A stretch of DNA of 64,000 bases, from the NCBI GenBank assembly GCA_046328715.1, contig JAXLWB010000005.1:124001-188000 (forward strand), written 5' to 3'. The notes beneath the pieces were generated by a model, which saw only the letters and a program-made list of their open reading frames with translations, was not told the DNA's origin and did not search any database. Positions 41,901-53,900 of this stretch are shown here, in pieces. Both the position numbers and the translations under genes were made by a program. Position 1 is the stretch's first letter. The number at the start of each line of letters is the position of its first letter. This stretch comes from JAXLWB01 sp046328715 (lineage in GTDB: Bacteria; Chloroflexota; Anaerolineae; Caldilineales; Caldilineaceae).

Positions 41901-44900
41901 GAGACTCCTGGCTCGCCTAACCCTGGCTGGTAGATGCCGTCGCGGTTGTTATCCGCCCAAACCGAATTACCAACGCTCAAGGGCTGATAGATCCCAAGTG
42001 CCAAACTCTGTTCTTGTGTGCCACTGCTCAAGAAGCCAGTGTTATGGGTCTTGCCATCGAGCGGTGAACCATCACTATCTAGCGTGTCGCTGACTCCTGC
42101 CGCATTCGATGTGGTAACCACAAAGCCGCTAGGCAAGGTGGCCAAGTTGAATTGTACATAGTAGTCACCGGGCGGCAGATCGGTGAAGGTGTAATGGCCG
42201 CTGGCGTCGGTTTGCGTTGGCGCAATCGGGTTACCAAAGATATCGGTGACCGGATTGCCAGCACTGGTGAAGAGTGCGACAGTTACATTGGGCACACCGA
42301 GTTCGCCATCCAGCGCTTCTTGTTTGCCATCGGCATCATTGTCATACCAGACCTTGTCCCCAATTAACACCGGTTTGAAGAAGCCGAAGTCAACTGTCAG
42401 ATTGGCACTCGCATCGCTGGCACTACCGCTGTTGACGCCGCTTTCCAGGTCACTTTCGTTGATTGGTTCATCGCTCACCGAGAGTTGAACAGTGTTGCTG
42501 CGTACGGCGACAATTGCCGGTTGAGCGCTGTCGATGCCGTCATCATCGTCGTCAACGTTCAAGTCGTTAATATCGCTTGCGTTGGCGCTTGTCACGGATA
42601 AGAGCGAACTGTAATAGCCAACCAGCTTGCCATCGCCACTAAAGTTCGACTGCGCGATCTCGACGAGGTAACCACCGGCTTGCAGGTCATCGAAGAGATA
42701 GTAGCCACCATTGCTGGTTGTGTCGGTCAGCAAGATGCCACCATCCGGCGCTTGGTCGTTGTTTGCATCCTGGTAGAGATTGACCAGTACGCCATCCATG
42801 CCACTCTTACTATTGTTGCGCATCCCGTTATTGTTCGAGTCAACCCAGACTCGATTGCCCAGGCTGAGCGGCTCGTAGAAGCCAAAGCCGACGGTCAGGT
42901 TGCTGCTATCATCGTCGGCAATGCCTGTCGCCTGCGGTCCGACTGGCTCCCCAGTCGATTCGCTGCTCGGATAGAGATCGATGGAGCCGCTGCGTATCCC
43001 TTCTGCCATTGGGTTGGTGAGGTTGAGGCCATTGTCGTCGCCGACGATGCCCTTGTTGCCGCTGCCACCCACGTTCGGGTCGCTGGCAGTTGGTTTGCTG
43101 CTCACCGTATTGGAAAGCACACCGCTGTTCAGGAAGTTACCTGCATCGATCACGACGAGATAGCTGCCTGCGGCCAGGTTGTCAAAGAGATACCAGCCGC
43201 CGCTGATCGTCACTTGCGTGGCAATCGCTGCGCCATCCGGTAACCCGTTGTGGTCGGCATCGCGGTAGAGCGAGAGCGCAACGCCCTCGATGCCCAACTC
43301 GCTGCCATCCTGGATGCCATCGTGGTCGATGTCATTCCAGATCTGGCTACCCAGGCTGAGAGGTTCGTAGAAGGCGAAGTCAATCGTCTGGTTCGAGCCA
43401 TTGTCCGCCGCGTAACCATTGCCCTTGGGACCGAGCGGTGTTTCACCGGTTGGTTCGCCGCCCACGCTCAAGTTGATAGTGCCGCTGCGAATGCCGTCGG
43501 TCAGTGGTTGTGCACTGTCGATACCATTATCGTCGCCATCCATGCCTTTGTTCTGGGGGCCGCCGATATTAGGATCGCTGGCTGTCTGGCTGCTGCTGAG
43601 CAGACGGTACAGCGCTTTGCCTGCAGCAAAGTTACTGCCTGGGATGACAATCGTGTAGTCGCCAGCGACCAAGTCGTTGAAGAGATAGAAGCCATTGGCG
43701 TCACTGGTTGTCGTCATTACCAGATGATTGTAGGCATCGTAGAGTTCGATCAGCACATTGGCGAGGCCAACTTCACTTGCCTGGCGCAGGCTGTCATTGT
43801 TGACATCGAACCAGATTGAACTGCCCAAGCTAAGCGGGATGTAGAGCCCGGCATCAGTATTGCGCTCGTCTTTACCTGATGTCAACGTGGTTGAGGCACT
43901 GCGCCCGTTGGCCGGGGCAATGTCTGAGTCAACCGTGTCGCTGAGCGGGTTGTTGTTGCCGACATCTTGCGGGCTAATGCGATAACCCGAAGGCACCACC
44001 ACTTCGACAAAGTAGTTGCCAGGCACCAGATCGGTGAAGAGATAGCTGCCATCCGGCCCAGTCGTGCGGGTCAGACCCGTATCGACGCCATCTTTGTAGA
44101 GCTTGACCAGCACATTCTGGATGCCGTTTTCGCCCGCCTCGTGAATGCCGTTGGCATTGACATCGTTCCAGACCGAGTCGCCCAAGGCGGCTGGTTGGTA
44201 GATGCCCATGTCAAGGTTCAAGGATTGTTGATTGCTGTTCAATGTCCCGGTCGGCTGCGTTTGGCCGCTGGTAGGATCGGCATCACTATTGACGGTGTCG
44301 CTGACAGGCGCATTGACGTGCAGCGGTGACACTTCATAGCCCGCAGGCAAGGTCGTCAGATCGAAGACGAGATAGTAATTACCTGGCGGCAGATTATCAA
44401 AGAGATACTGGCCGTTGAGGTCGGTCACATCGCTGCTGATCACCTGGTTGCTGCCGACTTGGTAGAGGCGGACAACGACATTTTCGATGCCGCCTTCGCC
44501 TGTTTCCTGAATGCCATTGGCGTTGATATCGTGCCAGACACTGTCGCCGATACGAATGTCGGCCAGCGGCATGATGCCCATCGCTAGCGTCGAGTTTGTG
44601 CCACCGCTCAAGATCAGGCCGGTCGGTGCGGTCTGCCCGGTGCTGAGATTGGCGTCGCTATCCACCGTGTCGCTGAGCGGGTCATTGGCATTCGGCGGTG
44701 AGACGACCGTGTTGGTTGGTAAGGTCGTCAGGTCGAAGACAACGTAGTAATCGGCGGGCGGCAGATTGCTGAAGGTATAGTGACCGGACGCAGTCGTGCC
44801 CGTGAATAGAGCAGTGTTGCTACCGTTCTGGTAGAGCCGTACCATCACATTGTTGGCCCCGACTTCGCCCGCATCCTGGATGCCGTTGCGATTGCTATCT

Positions 44901-47900
44901 TGCCAGACGTAGGTGCCCACTTTTACTGGCTGCCAGAGACCCATATCCAACGAACTGGGCTGTTGGCCGCTATAGAGGAAGCCGGTAGACTCGGTTTGAC
45001 CCGTGGTTGAGCTGGCGTCCGAATCGACCGTGTTATCGCCTGGGACATTCTGCGTCGTGATCTGGTAGCCAGGGGGCAGCGAGTTGGTGCCGAAGACGAC
45101 ATAGTAGTCACCGGGCGGCAGGTTGGTGAAGGAGTAGACACCGCTAGCGTTGGTGTGAGTTGTGTTCAACGGTGTGCCGTTGCCCACTTGATAGAGCGTT
45201 ACCGTGACATTGGCAGTTCCTGTGACCTCATTGCTGTCGCGTACGCCATTGCCATTGCTGTCCAGCCAGGCACGTCCATCGACCACAACTGGCTTGTAGA
45301 TGCCAAGATCGAGTGACTGGTTCTGGTCGCCATTGCTCAGGAAACCGGTCGATGCCGTCTGCCCTGTCGTTCGATTGGCATCGCTGTCCAGTTGATCGTC
45401 GCTCGGTGTGTCTTGAACGGTGGCCACATAGCCTGCGGGCAGAGAGTTCAGATTAAAGACGACATAATAGTCGCCAGGAATCTGGTCACGGAAGAGATAG
45501 TCGCCATTACTGTCGGTTGTGGTCGTGCTGATCGGATTAGCATTGCCCACTTGATACAGGGTGACGCCGATGTTGGGCATCTTCGCCTCATCGTCGGAGG
45601 ACGAAGCAGGATTGTTGCCGGTTGGCTCATAGACGCCATCGCCGTCGGCATCGATCCAGGCGCTACCGCCGACGTTGACTAGGCCGTAGATGCCCAGGTC
45701 GAGGTTCATATCCTGGTTGTTGCTTGGATTTTCGTTGCCCAGGAGATAGGCCGTGTCATCGCTGTTGCCAGTTGTCGGGTCAGCGTCGCTGTCGATCAGG
45801 TCGGCGGCAGGGATGGCACTGTTAACATTCTGCAACGTCACGGTGTAGCCAGTCGGCAGCGTGTCCAGGTCGAATTGCACATAGTAGCGTCCTGGCAGTA
45901 GTTGCCCGAAGGAATAGAGACCGCTGTTATTGGAGTAGGTATGAACCGGCTGGTTGTTGGTATCGAGCACTGGCTGGTTGGTAAGCGCATAGTAGAGATT
46001 GACGCGCACATCGGATACGCCGCTGCTCGCCTCGACACCGGCATCCTGTTGACCGTTGTGGTTGTAGTCAAACCAGGCATAGCCACCGACGCTGACAAAG
46101 GCATGGATGCCCATGGCTAGGTCGCCGTCCTGCTGGCCAGAGCTTAGGAAGCCAGTGGCGCGCGTTTGACCGGTGACTGTGTCCGCATCGGAATCGAGCG
46201 TTTCGTCACCAGCGTTGGCCTGCGTCACCACATAGTTGGCGGGCACGGTGGTGGTTACAAAGACCAGTGTGTAGTTGCCTGGCTGCAGATTGCTGAAGGT
46301 ATAGACACCGCTGCTATCGGTCGTCTGCACACCAACAGGATTGCCAAAGATGTCAAGCGCTGTTGTATTGCTGATGGTGAAGAGCTTGACCTGTACTCCT
46401 GGCACGCCCGGTTCGCCGCTTACGCCCTGTAGGCCGTCGGCATCGTAATCGTACCAGACACGGTCGCCGATCTGCACAGGACGGAAGAAGCCAAAGTCGA
46501 TGCTCAGGTTGCTGCTGCCATCGCTGGCCAAGCCGCTACCATCCGACCCGAGATCACTTTCGCCGGTGGGCTCACTGCTCACGGTCAGTGTGATCGAGGC
46601 GCTGCGAATTGCACCACTGACAAAGGAATTGAGGCCGTTGTCATCGTTGTCGATGCCGAGGTTGCCTGCACCGCCAATGTTGGGGTTGAGCGCCGTGGGC
46701 AGACTGCTGTAGTAGCCAGCCAAGGCACCACCTACATTGAAGTTGCTGGCCGCAATCTCAACCTGATAGCCGCCTTGGGTAAGGTTGTCGAAGAAGTAGT
46801 AGCCACCACCTGAGGTGGTATCACTCATGACGACACCGCCATCTGGGAGACCGTCATGGTTGCTGTCCAAATAGAGATTGACCACAACGCTGTTGATGCC
46901 GTTTTCGCCGCTGTCAAGCTGGCCATCGTTGTCCAGGTCAAGCCAAACGCGGTTGCCCAAGCTGAGTGGCTCGTAGAAGCCAAAGTCGAGCGTCAAGTTG
47001 CTGTTGGCATTGGCTGTCAGCTCGTCGGTCTCGTTGATTGGCTCACCACCCACTGTGATGGTAAAGACGCCGCTGGTGGTTACACCTGAGAGGTTGCCAA
47101 CACCGTTGTCGTCATTGTCGATATTGTTGTCGGCATTGGCGCTGGTGGGCAGATCCACGCTGCTGTGCAGGCCAGCCAGTGGTGCGTTGTTGGCAAAGTT
47201 GGTGTTGATCACCTGCAAGCGGTAGTTACCAGGTAACAACTGCGTAAAGGTGTAGTAGCCGTTGCTGTCACTGGTTGCAGTCACCGGCTGTCCATTGTCG
47301 AGATAGGGCGAACTGTCGCTGTTAAGTAGCTGGAGGACAACGCCCTGAATGCCAGGCTCACCACCATCGAGCGTGCCATTGTCGTTGGCGTCGTACCAGA
47401 CTCGGCTGCCGAGCGAGAGGACGCGTGCCGGTTGAAGGGTTGCACTGCCGGTATCCGGTCGCACGGTGCTATCTTGGATCACGCCGGGGGGCAGCGCCAC
47501 TGTGGCAGTGTTAGTAATTGGGTTGCGAGCGGCGCTATCAACCGTGGCAGTCACGGTAAAACGGGCTTGTGCGCCGCTACGCAGGGTGACGTTGGTAGCA
47601 ATGTTGCCGCTGCCACTGGCGCTGGCACAAGCGTTTGTTACGTTACCTGCGCCGCTGGTCACGATGGCGCAGTTCCAACCTGTAAAGGTGAGATTGGCCG
47701 GTACCGTATCGGTGACCGGAGCCGCACTGACATCGCTCGGGCCGTGGTTGGTCACGGTGATGACATAGGTCACATTGCTGGTTCCACCGGCGGTATAGAC
47801 TGCTGGTGTCACCGCCTTAACCACCGAGAGATCGGCGATGCGGACCGGGTTGATTACGGCAGTTGCTTGATTGGGTTGGCTGCTCAGCGCGCTTTGTACA

Positions 47901-50900
47901 AAGCTGCCGGGCAGGGCAGTAGTCACAGTGTTGGTGACAGCGGTTGAAGCTCCACTGCTCACGGTTGCCGTGATCGTATAGCGGGCTTGGGCGCCACTGC
48001 GCAGCGTCACCGTGTTGGCAATGTTACCTGAACCGCTGCTGACCGCACATTGGTTGGTCACGAGGCCGCTGCCAGCAGTGACAACCGCACAACTCCAACT
48101 GTTGAAGGTGATGTTGGCTGGTGCCGTATCAGTGACGAGTGCATTGATGACATCGCCTGGACCGACATTGGTTACTGTGAACTGATAGGTAACGGCGGTG
48201 CTGCTATTTTCGGTGTAGGTAACCGGCGTCACAGCCTTCACGACACCTAGATCCACTGGCAAGATCAAGCCGGCGTCGATGCTGGTGTTCTGCACGCCAG
48301 CGGCCAAGAGAATCGTTCCAGTTGCGCCAGTGGCTGGGTTGGCATTACTGTCAGTAATCGTACCCGTCGTGCTGATCGTGTTACTGTTGTAGACTGGAGA
48401 GAACTGATAGCCAGGCAGCGCCGTGAAGGTGATGAGATAGGAGCCACTGATCACACTCGTGAAGGTGTAGTGGCCGTTGCTATCGGTTGTCGTGGCGAGC
48501 ACCCCACTGGGCGTCTGCAAGGTCACTGTCACGCCTTGCAGACCGGGTTCACCCACATCCAAGATACCATCTTGATCGAGATCGAGCCAGACGCTGTCGC
48601 CAATCGTGATCGGTAGGGCGTCGAAGAAGTCATTGCTGCTGTTGGTTGCACCGCTGGTGACGGTCAGCCCAATGATCCGGTCATCATTGCCGCCTTGGGT
48701 GTCACCTGTTGAGGTGTAGCCGGACGGATTGGTTTCGGTGATGGTGTAGGTACCTGGCATCACCGTAAAGGTGTAAACGCCATTGGCATCGGTTGATGTC
48801 GTTGCGCCGTTGTTCAACGTTAGCACCACATTGGGAATTCCCATTTCACCGCTGTTGAACGAGCCGTTGCCGTTCAGATCCTGGTAGACGTGGCCGATGA
48901 TGGTCACAGGTTGGGCATCCAGGAAGTTGTTATTGCTCGAACCGCCTGTACCCAATGTCACACTAATGACATCATCGTTTGCCCCTTGCGTGTCGCCAGT
49001 TGAAGTATAGCCGCTGGGGTTGGTCTCGGTGATTGTATAAGTGCCGGGCGTGAGATTGGTGAAAGTGTAAACGCCGCTGGCATTGGTTGTCGTGGTAGTG
49101 CCGTTGCTAAGGAGGATGAGTACTCCGGCAATGCCCGGTTCGCCTGGATCGTGGACACCGTTGCCGTTGAGATCCTCGTAGACCGCACCAGTGATGCCTG
49201 CAAATTGGGTATCAAAGAAGTCCTGACCCGTCACATTATTGCCGCTGGTCACGGACAGGGTGATACGGTCATCGTTAGCTCCCTGGACATCGCCTGTGCT
49301 GCTGTAGCCGGACGGGTTGGTTTCCGTCAATGTATACGTGCCAGGCATGACATTGGTAAAGGTGTAGACACCATTCGCATCCGTCGCAGCCGTGATACCG
49401 GTGCTGAGGGTGATCACCACATTGGCGATCCCCAGTTCGCCACCATTGAAGGCACCATTGCCGTTGAGATCGTTGTAGACGTGACCGGTGATGGTCACAG
49501 GTCGAGCGTCCAGGAAGTTGTTATTGCTTGAGCCACCCGTGCCTACAGTGACAGAGATCAAGTTGTCATTCGCACCTTGGGTGTCGCCTGTGCTGGTGTA
49601 ACCAGACGGATTGGTCTCGGTGAGTGTGTAGCTGCCAACCGGAACGGTAAAGGTGTAGAGTCCACTAGTATTGGTTGTAGTTGTCGTGCCGTTACTGAGA
49701 AGAATCACCACGCCCGAGATGCCAGGCTCGCCTGGATCATGGACGCCGTTGCCGTTGAGATCGTCGTAGACAGCCCCGGTAATATTGGCAAACTGAGCAT
49801 CGAAGAAGTCCTGACCCGTCACATTGACACCGCTGGTCACCGTCAAAGTGATGCGGTCATCGTTAGTGCCTTGGATATCGCCTGTGCTGGTGTAGCCCGA
49901 TGGATTGGTTTCCGTCAAGGTGTAGGTTCCGGGGAGAACGTTGGTAAAGGTGTAGACCCCGTTTGCATCTGTTGCAGCGGTGATACCAGTACTCAATGTG
50001 ATGACCACACTCGAGATGCCTGGTTCGCCAATATTGAACGAGCCATTGCCGTTGAGATCGTTGTAGACATGGCCAGTGATCGTCACGGGGCGAGCGTCGA
50101 CGAAGTTATTGCTGCTTGAGCCACCTGTGCCGATGGTCAATGTAATAGTGTCGTCGTTGGCCCCTTGCGTATCACCTGTGCTGGTATAGCCAGAGGGGTT
50201 TGTTTCCGTCATGGTATAGGTGCCGACGGGTACGGTAAGCGTGTAAAGTCCACTGGCATCGGTGGTGGCCGTGTTTCCGTTGCTGAGCGTAATCAATACC
50301 CCAGAGATACCGGGTTCACCTGAGTCGCGCACGCCATTGCCGTTGAGATCGTCGTAGACGCCACCGGTGAGGTTGGCAAACTGCGTGTCAAAGAAGTCTT
50401 GACCCGTCACATTGCTGCCGCTGATCACCGTCACGATGATGCGATCATCGTTGGTGCCTTGGACATCGCCCGTGCTGGTGTAGCCAGACCGATTGGTTTC
50501 TGTCAAGGTGTAGGTTCCAGGCATGACATTGGTAAAGGTGTAGACACCATTCGCATCCGTGGCGGCGGTGATACCAGTACTAAGAGTAATCACCACACTG
50601 GAAATGCCTGGTTCGCCACTGTTGAAGGCACCGTTGCCGTTGAGATCGTTGTAGACGTGGCCAGTGATGGTTACGGGTTTGGCATCCAGGAAGTTGTTGC
50701 TGCTGGAGCCACCTGTGCCGACGGTGACAGAGATCGAGTTGTCATTCGCACCTTGAGTATCGCCTGTGCTGGTGTAGCCAGAGGGATTGGTCTCGGTGAT
50801 GGTGTAGCTGCCGACTGGTACAGTGAGCGTATACAGTCCGCTAGAATTGGTTGTGATCACGGCACCATTGCTGAGGGTGATCAACACACCAGGAATACCA

Positions 50901-53900
50901 GGCTCACCTGGATCGTGTATGCCGTTGCCGTTGAGATCGTCGTAGACAGCACCGGTGATATTGGCAAACTGAGCATCGAAGAAATCTTGACCCGTCACAT
51001 TGCTGCCGCTGGTCACCGTCAGGGTGATACGGTCATCATTGGTGCCTTGGACATCGCCTGTGCTCGTGTAACCAGACGGGTTGGTCTCCGTCAATGTGTA
51101 CGTGCCGGGGAGAACGTTGGTAAAGGTGTAGACACCATTCGCATCCGTTGCAGCGGTGATGCCAGTGCTGAGGGTAATCACTACGCTCGAGATGCCCGGT
51201 TCCCCACCGTTGAACGAACCGTTGCCGTTGAGATCATTATAGACGTGACCGGTGATCGTTACGGGTTTGGTATCCAGGAAGTCGTTACCGTTGACACCAC
51301 TGTTGTTCAAGGTCACGCTGATTGTATTGTCGTTTGCCCCTTGCGTGTCGCCTGTGCTGGTATAGCCACTCGGATCTGTCTCCGTGATGGTATAGGTGCC
51401 AACGCTCAAGTTGGTGATGGTATAAAGTCCACTGGCGCTGGTGGTGGCTGTTGTGCCGTTACTGAGTGTGATCAACACCCCAGCGATGCCGGGTTCACCT
51501 GGATCATGTACTCCGTTGCCATTGAGATCGTCGTAGACGGCACCGCTGATTGTTCCGCCGACGGTAGTGACATTTGCACTCCCTTGGGCGGCGGGTACGG
51601 CGTCGCCATTCTGGTCCACAGCCGCGCTAACATCCGCAAAGTTAGTGGTTGGGGCACAGCCGCCGACGACCGTGAAGTTGACATCTATCTGCTTAGAACT
51701 GCCTGGCGTAAGCGGTCCTAGGTTGTTCCACAGGGCCACGCCACTGGCGGCGTTATCTGCCGCCGGACTCGACGAACCGTAAGCCAAACAGCCAGCACTA
51801 TAGTTGTCGCTTAGCGGCAAGTTGGTGATGGTGACCGAACCTGTGTTCGTAAGCGTGATGCGGAAGCTGACCGCATCGCCCAGTTGTGCCGTGCCTGAGA
51901 TCGGGGTGAGCAAGGTCTTGCTTACACTCAGCCCAGGTCGTGTCGTGGCGACAGTTGCGGTAGCTGGCGAGGTCGAAACGGGCAGGCTATTGGCATCGAT
52001 GGCGCTAGCCGTCGCTGAGTTGGTAGCTGGGCTACACGCCGCCGTTACTAAGAAGTAAAGGCTGATGCTCTTGCTGCTACCAGAGGTAATCGGTCCAATA
52101 TTGTTCCATCTGAGGGTCTGTGTCACGATTGTGCTCGGTGCCAAGGATGCCGACTGATAGCTGAGACAGCTATTGGGGAAGGTATCGGTGACCACCACGG
52201 TGTTGAGTGTGGTAGGTCCAGGGTTGGAGGCAACCACATCAAAGCGTACAGTTTCGCCAACCACGGCAATGCCATCGGATGGATCGACTGAGAGTTTGCT
52301 CAGGCTGAGTGCCGGGCTGGGGCTGCTGACGGTAGCAGTTGCGCTGGAGACATCTGTGGCATCGTTAGGATCCACATAGCGTACCGTGAGTGTCGACCCC
52401 GCTGGGGCGAGCAATGTACCGGCACTATTCGTGGTGGTGTTGGATGGAATACACTTCGTGAACACGCCCGTGTCTGGGCCGGTTTCTTGGAGCGTAACGG
52501 TTTCGCTATCGCCGCTGGAACTGCTGATAACGGCTGTGATTGTCTCGATCAGCCCAGGGTTGGTGTTCTGATCAATGTCGGTGACTCGCACACAGATCTG
52601 GCTGTTGGGGGTATAACTATTCGTCGCCGGACCATTGTCGCCATTCGTAAACTCGCTCTTGCTCGGCGTGCCTGTATCCTGGAAGTTGAGGTTGAAAGGC
52701 GTGCTTGCACTGTCCGTAATGCCTTCGTAGCCTTCATAGGCTGTAATACGAACTGTGTAGCCGCCTTGTACGCCCGAGGTGTTCCATGCATACTCGTAGG
52801 TTTTGCTGCTGCCGGTCGAAGATACCACATAGGTGGAAGTCAAATTGACCGTCGTGGTGACATTTGTGGGATCGGTCAACGCCACGGTGGCACTGGTGAT
52901 GTCAGTCGCACCGAAAGGATCGCTGACAGTGGCGCGCACATAGACGGTTTGACCGTTGGATCCGCCAGTGAGCAGCGTTCCACCCGGGTATGGTGCATCA
53001 TAGATACCGAAGGAGGTAATATCAATGACTGTCGTTGTGGGCAGTTGGATCTGGCTTGGGTAGGTCGAACTGTCGTAAAGGATATAGAAATTCACACCAG
53101 GTTCGCTGGTGACCACGTTTAGAACAACCTGCTGACCCGTTGACACAGTGGTATTACTGGCAAGTGCGCCGCTCCAGACCAGCTTGTAGATTCCACCACC
53201 CAAGCTAGTCAGTGCAGGAGTGGTTAGGGTGGCAAAGCTGCTGGAGCCAATCTTCAAGGTGGCGGTCATCTCTACTGGAGCTGCAGGCGTGCCACTGGTC
53301 ACTGAGATATACTGTGTAACTGTGATCAAACCTCCTGCTGGCATGACCAGATTGCTGGCCATCGGCAACGTCTGGGTGAAGGTTGCGCTTGTGACGCCCG
53401 TAGCAGCGGCTGGTTTTAGTGAAACTCCACCCGCAACCCATTCGCTGTTAGAACCGGTCCAACTTAAGGTAACATTGGGCGAAGCACCTGCTTTGGACTG
53501 ACCAGACCCCGAAGTTTGGCCGCTAAAGGGGCGCGCATTCCACAACAAAGTGCCGCCACCTGCCGCTGTATAGTCGCTACTCGTTCTACCGCCAACTACA
53601 CCAAACACCAGCTCATTGGATGCTGAGGTAACCGTGATGACTGGCGTAGCCGATGTATTGGAATTCGTGATAAAGCTCCCCGTAGATACAGTTTGGTTTA
53701 CATTAGCGTATGTAATCGCTCCAATGACTGCACCTTGATTGAGTGCGCTGTTCCAAGTCACCGCTAGGGTATTGCTACCAGTTGGCGGATTAAGCAGCGA
53801 GTAGATATAGATGTGCCCATCTGGGGTACCGCCAGTAGAGTATCCGGCACCCCCAACTGGATTCATCGATTGACCCGCATAGGTGACTGTACTTACTGAT

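Noticed and set aside
48820..51560. Possible CRISPR array or non-coding satellite
   Set aside because: The repeats are about 295 bp and keep the reading frame of a protein domain, so they are coding domain repeats.
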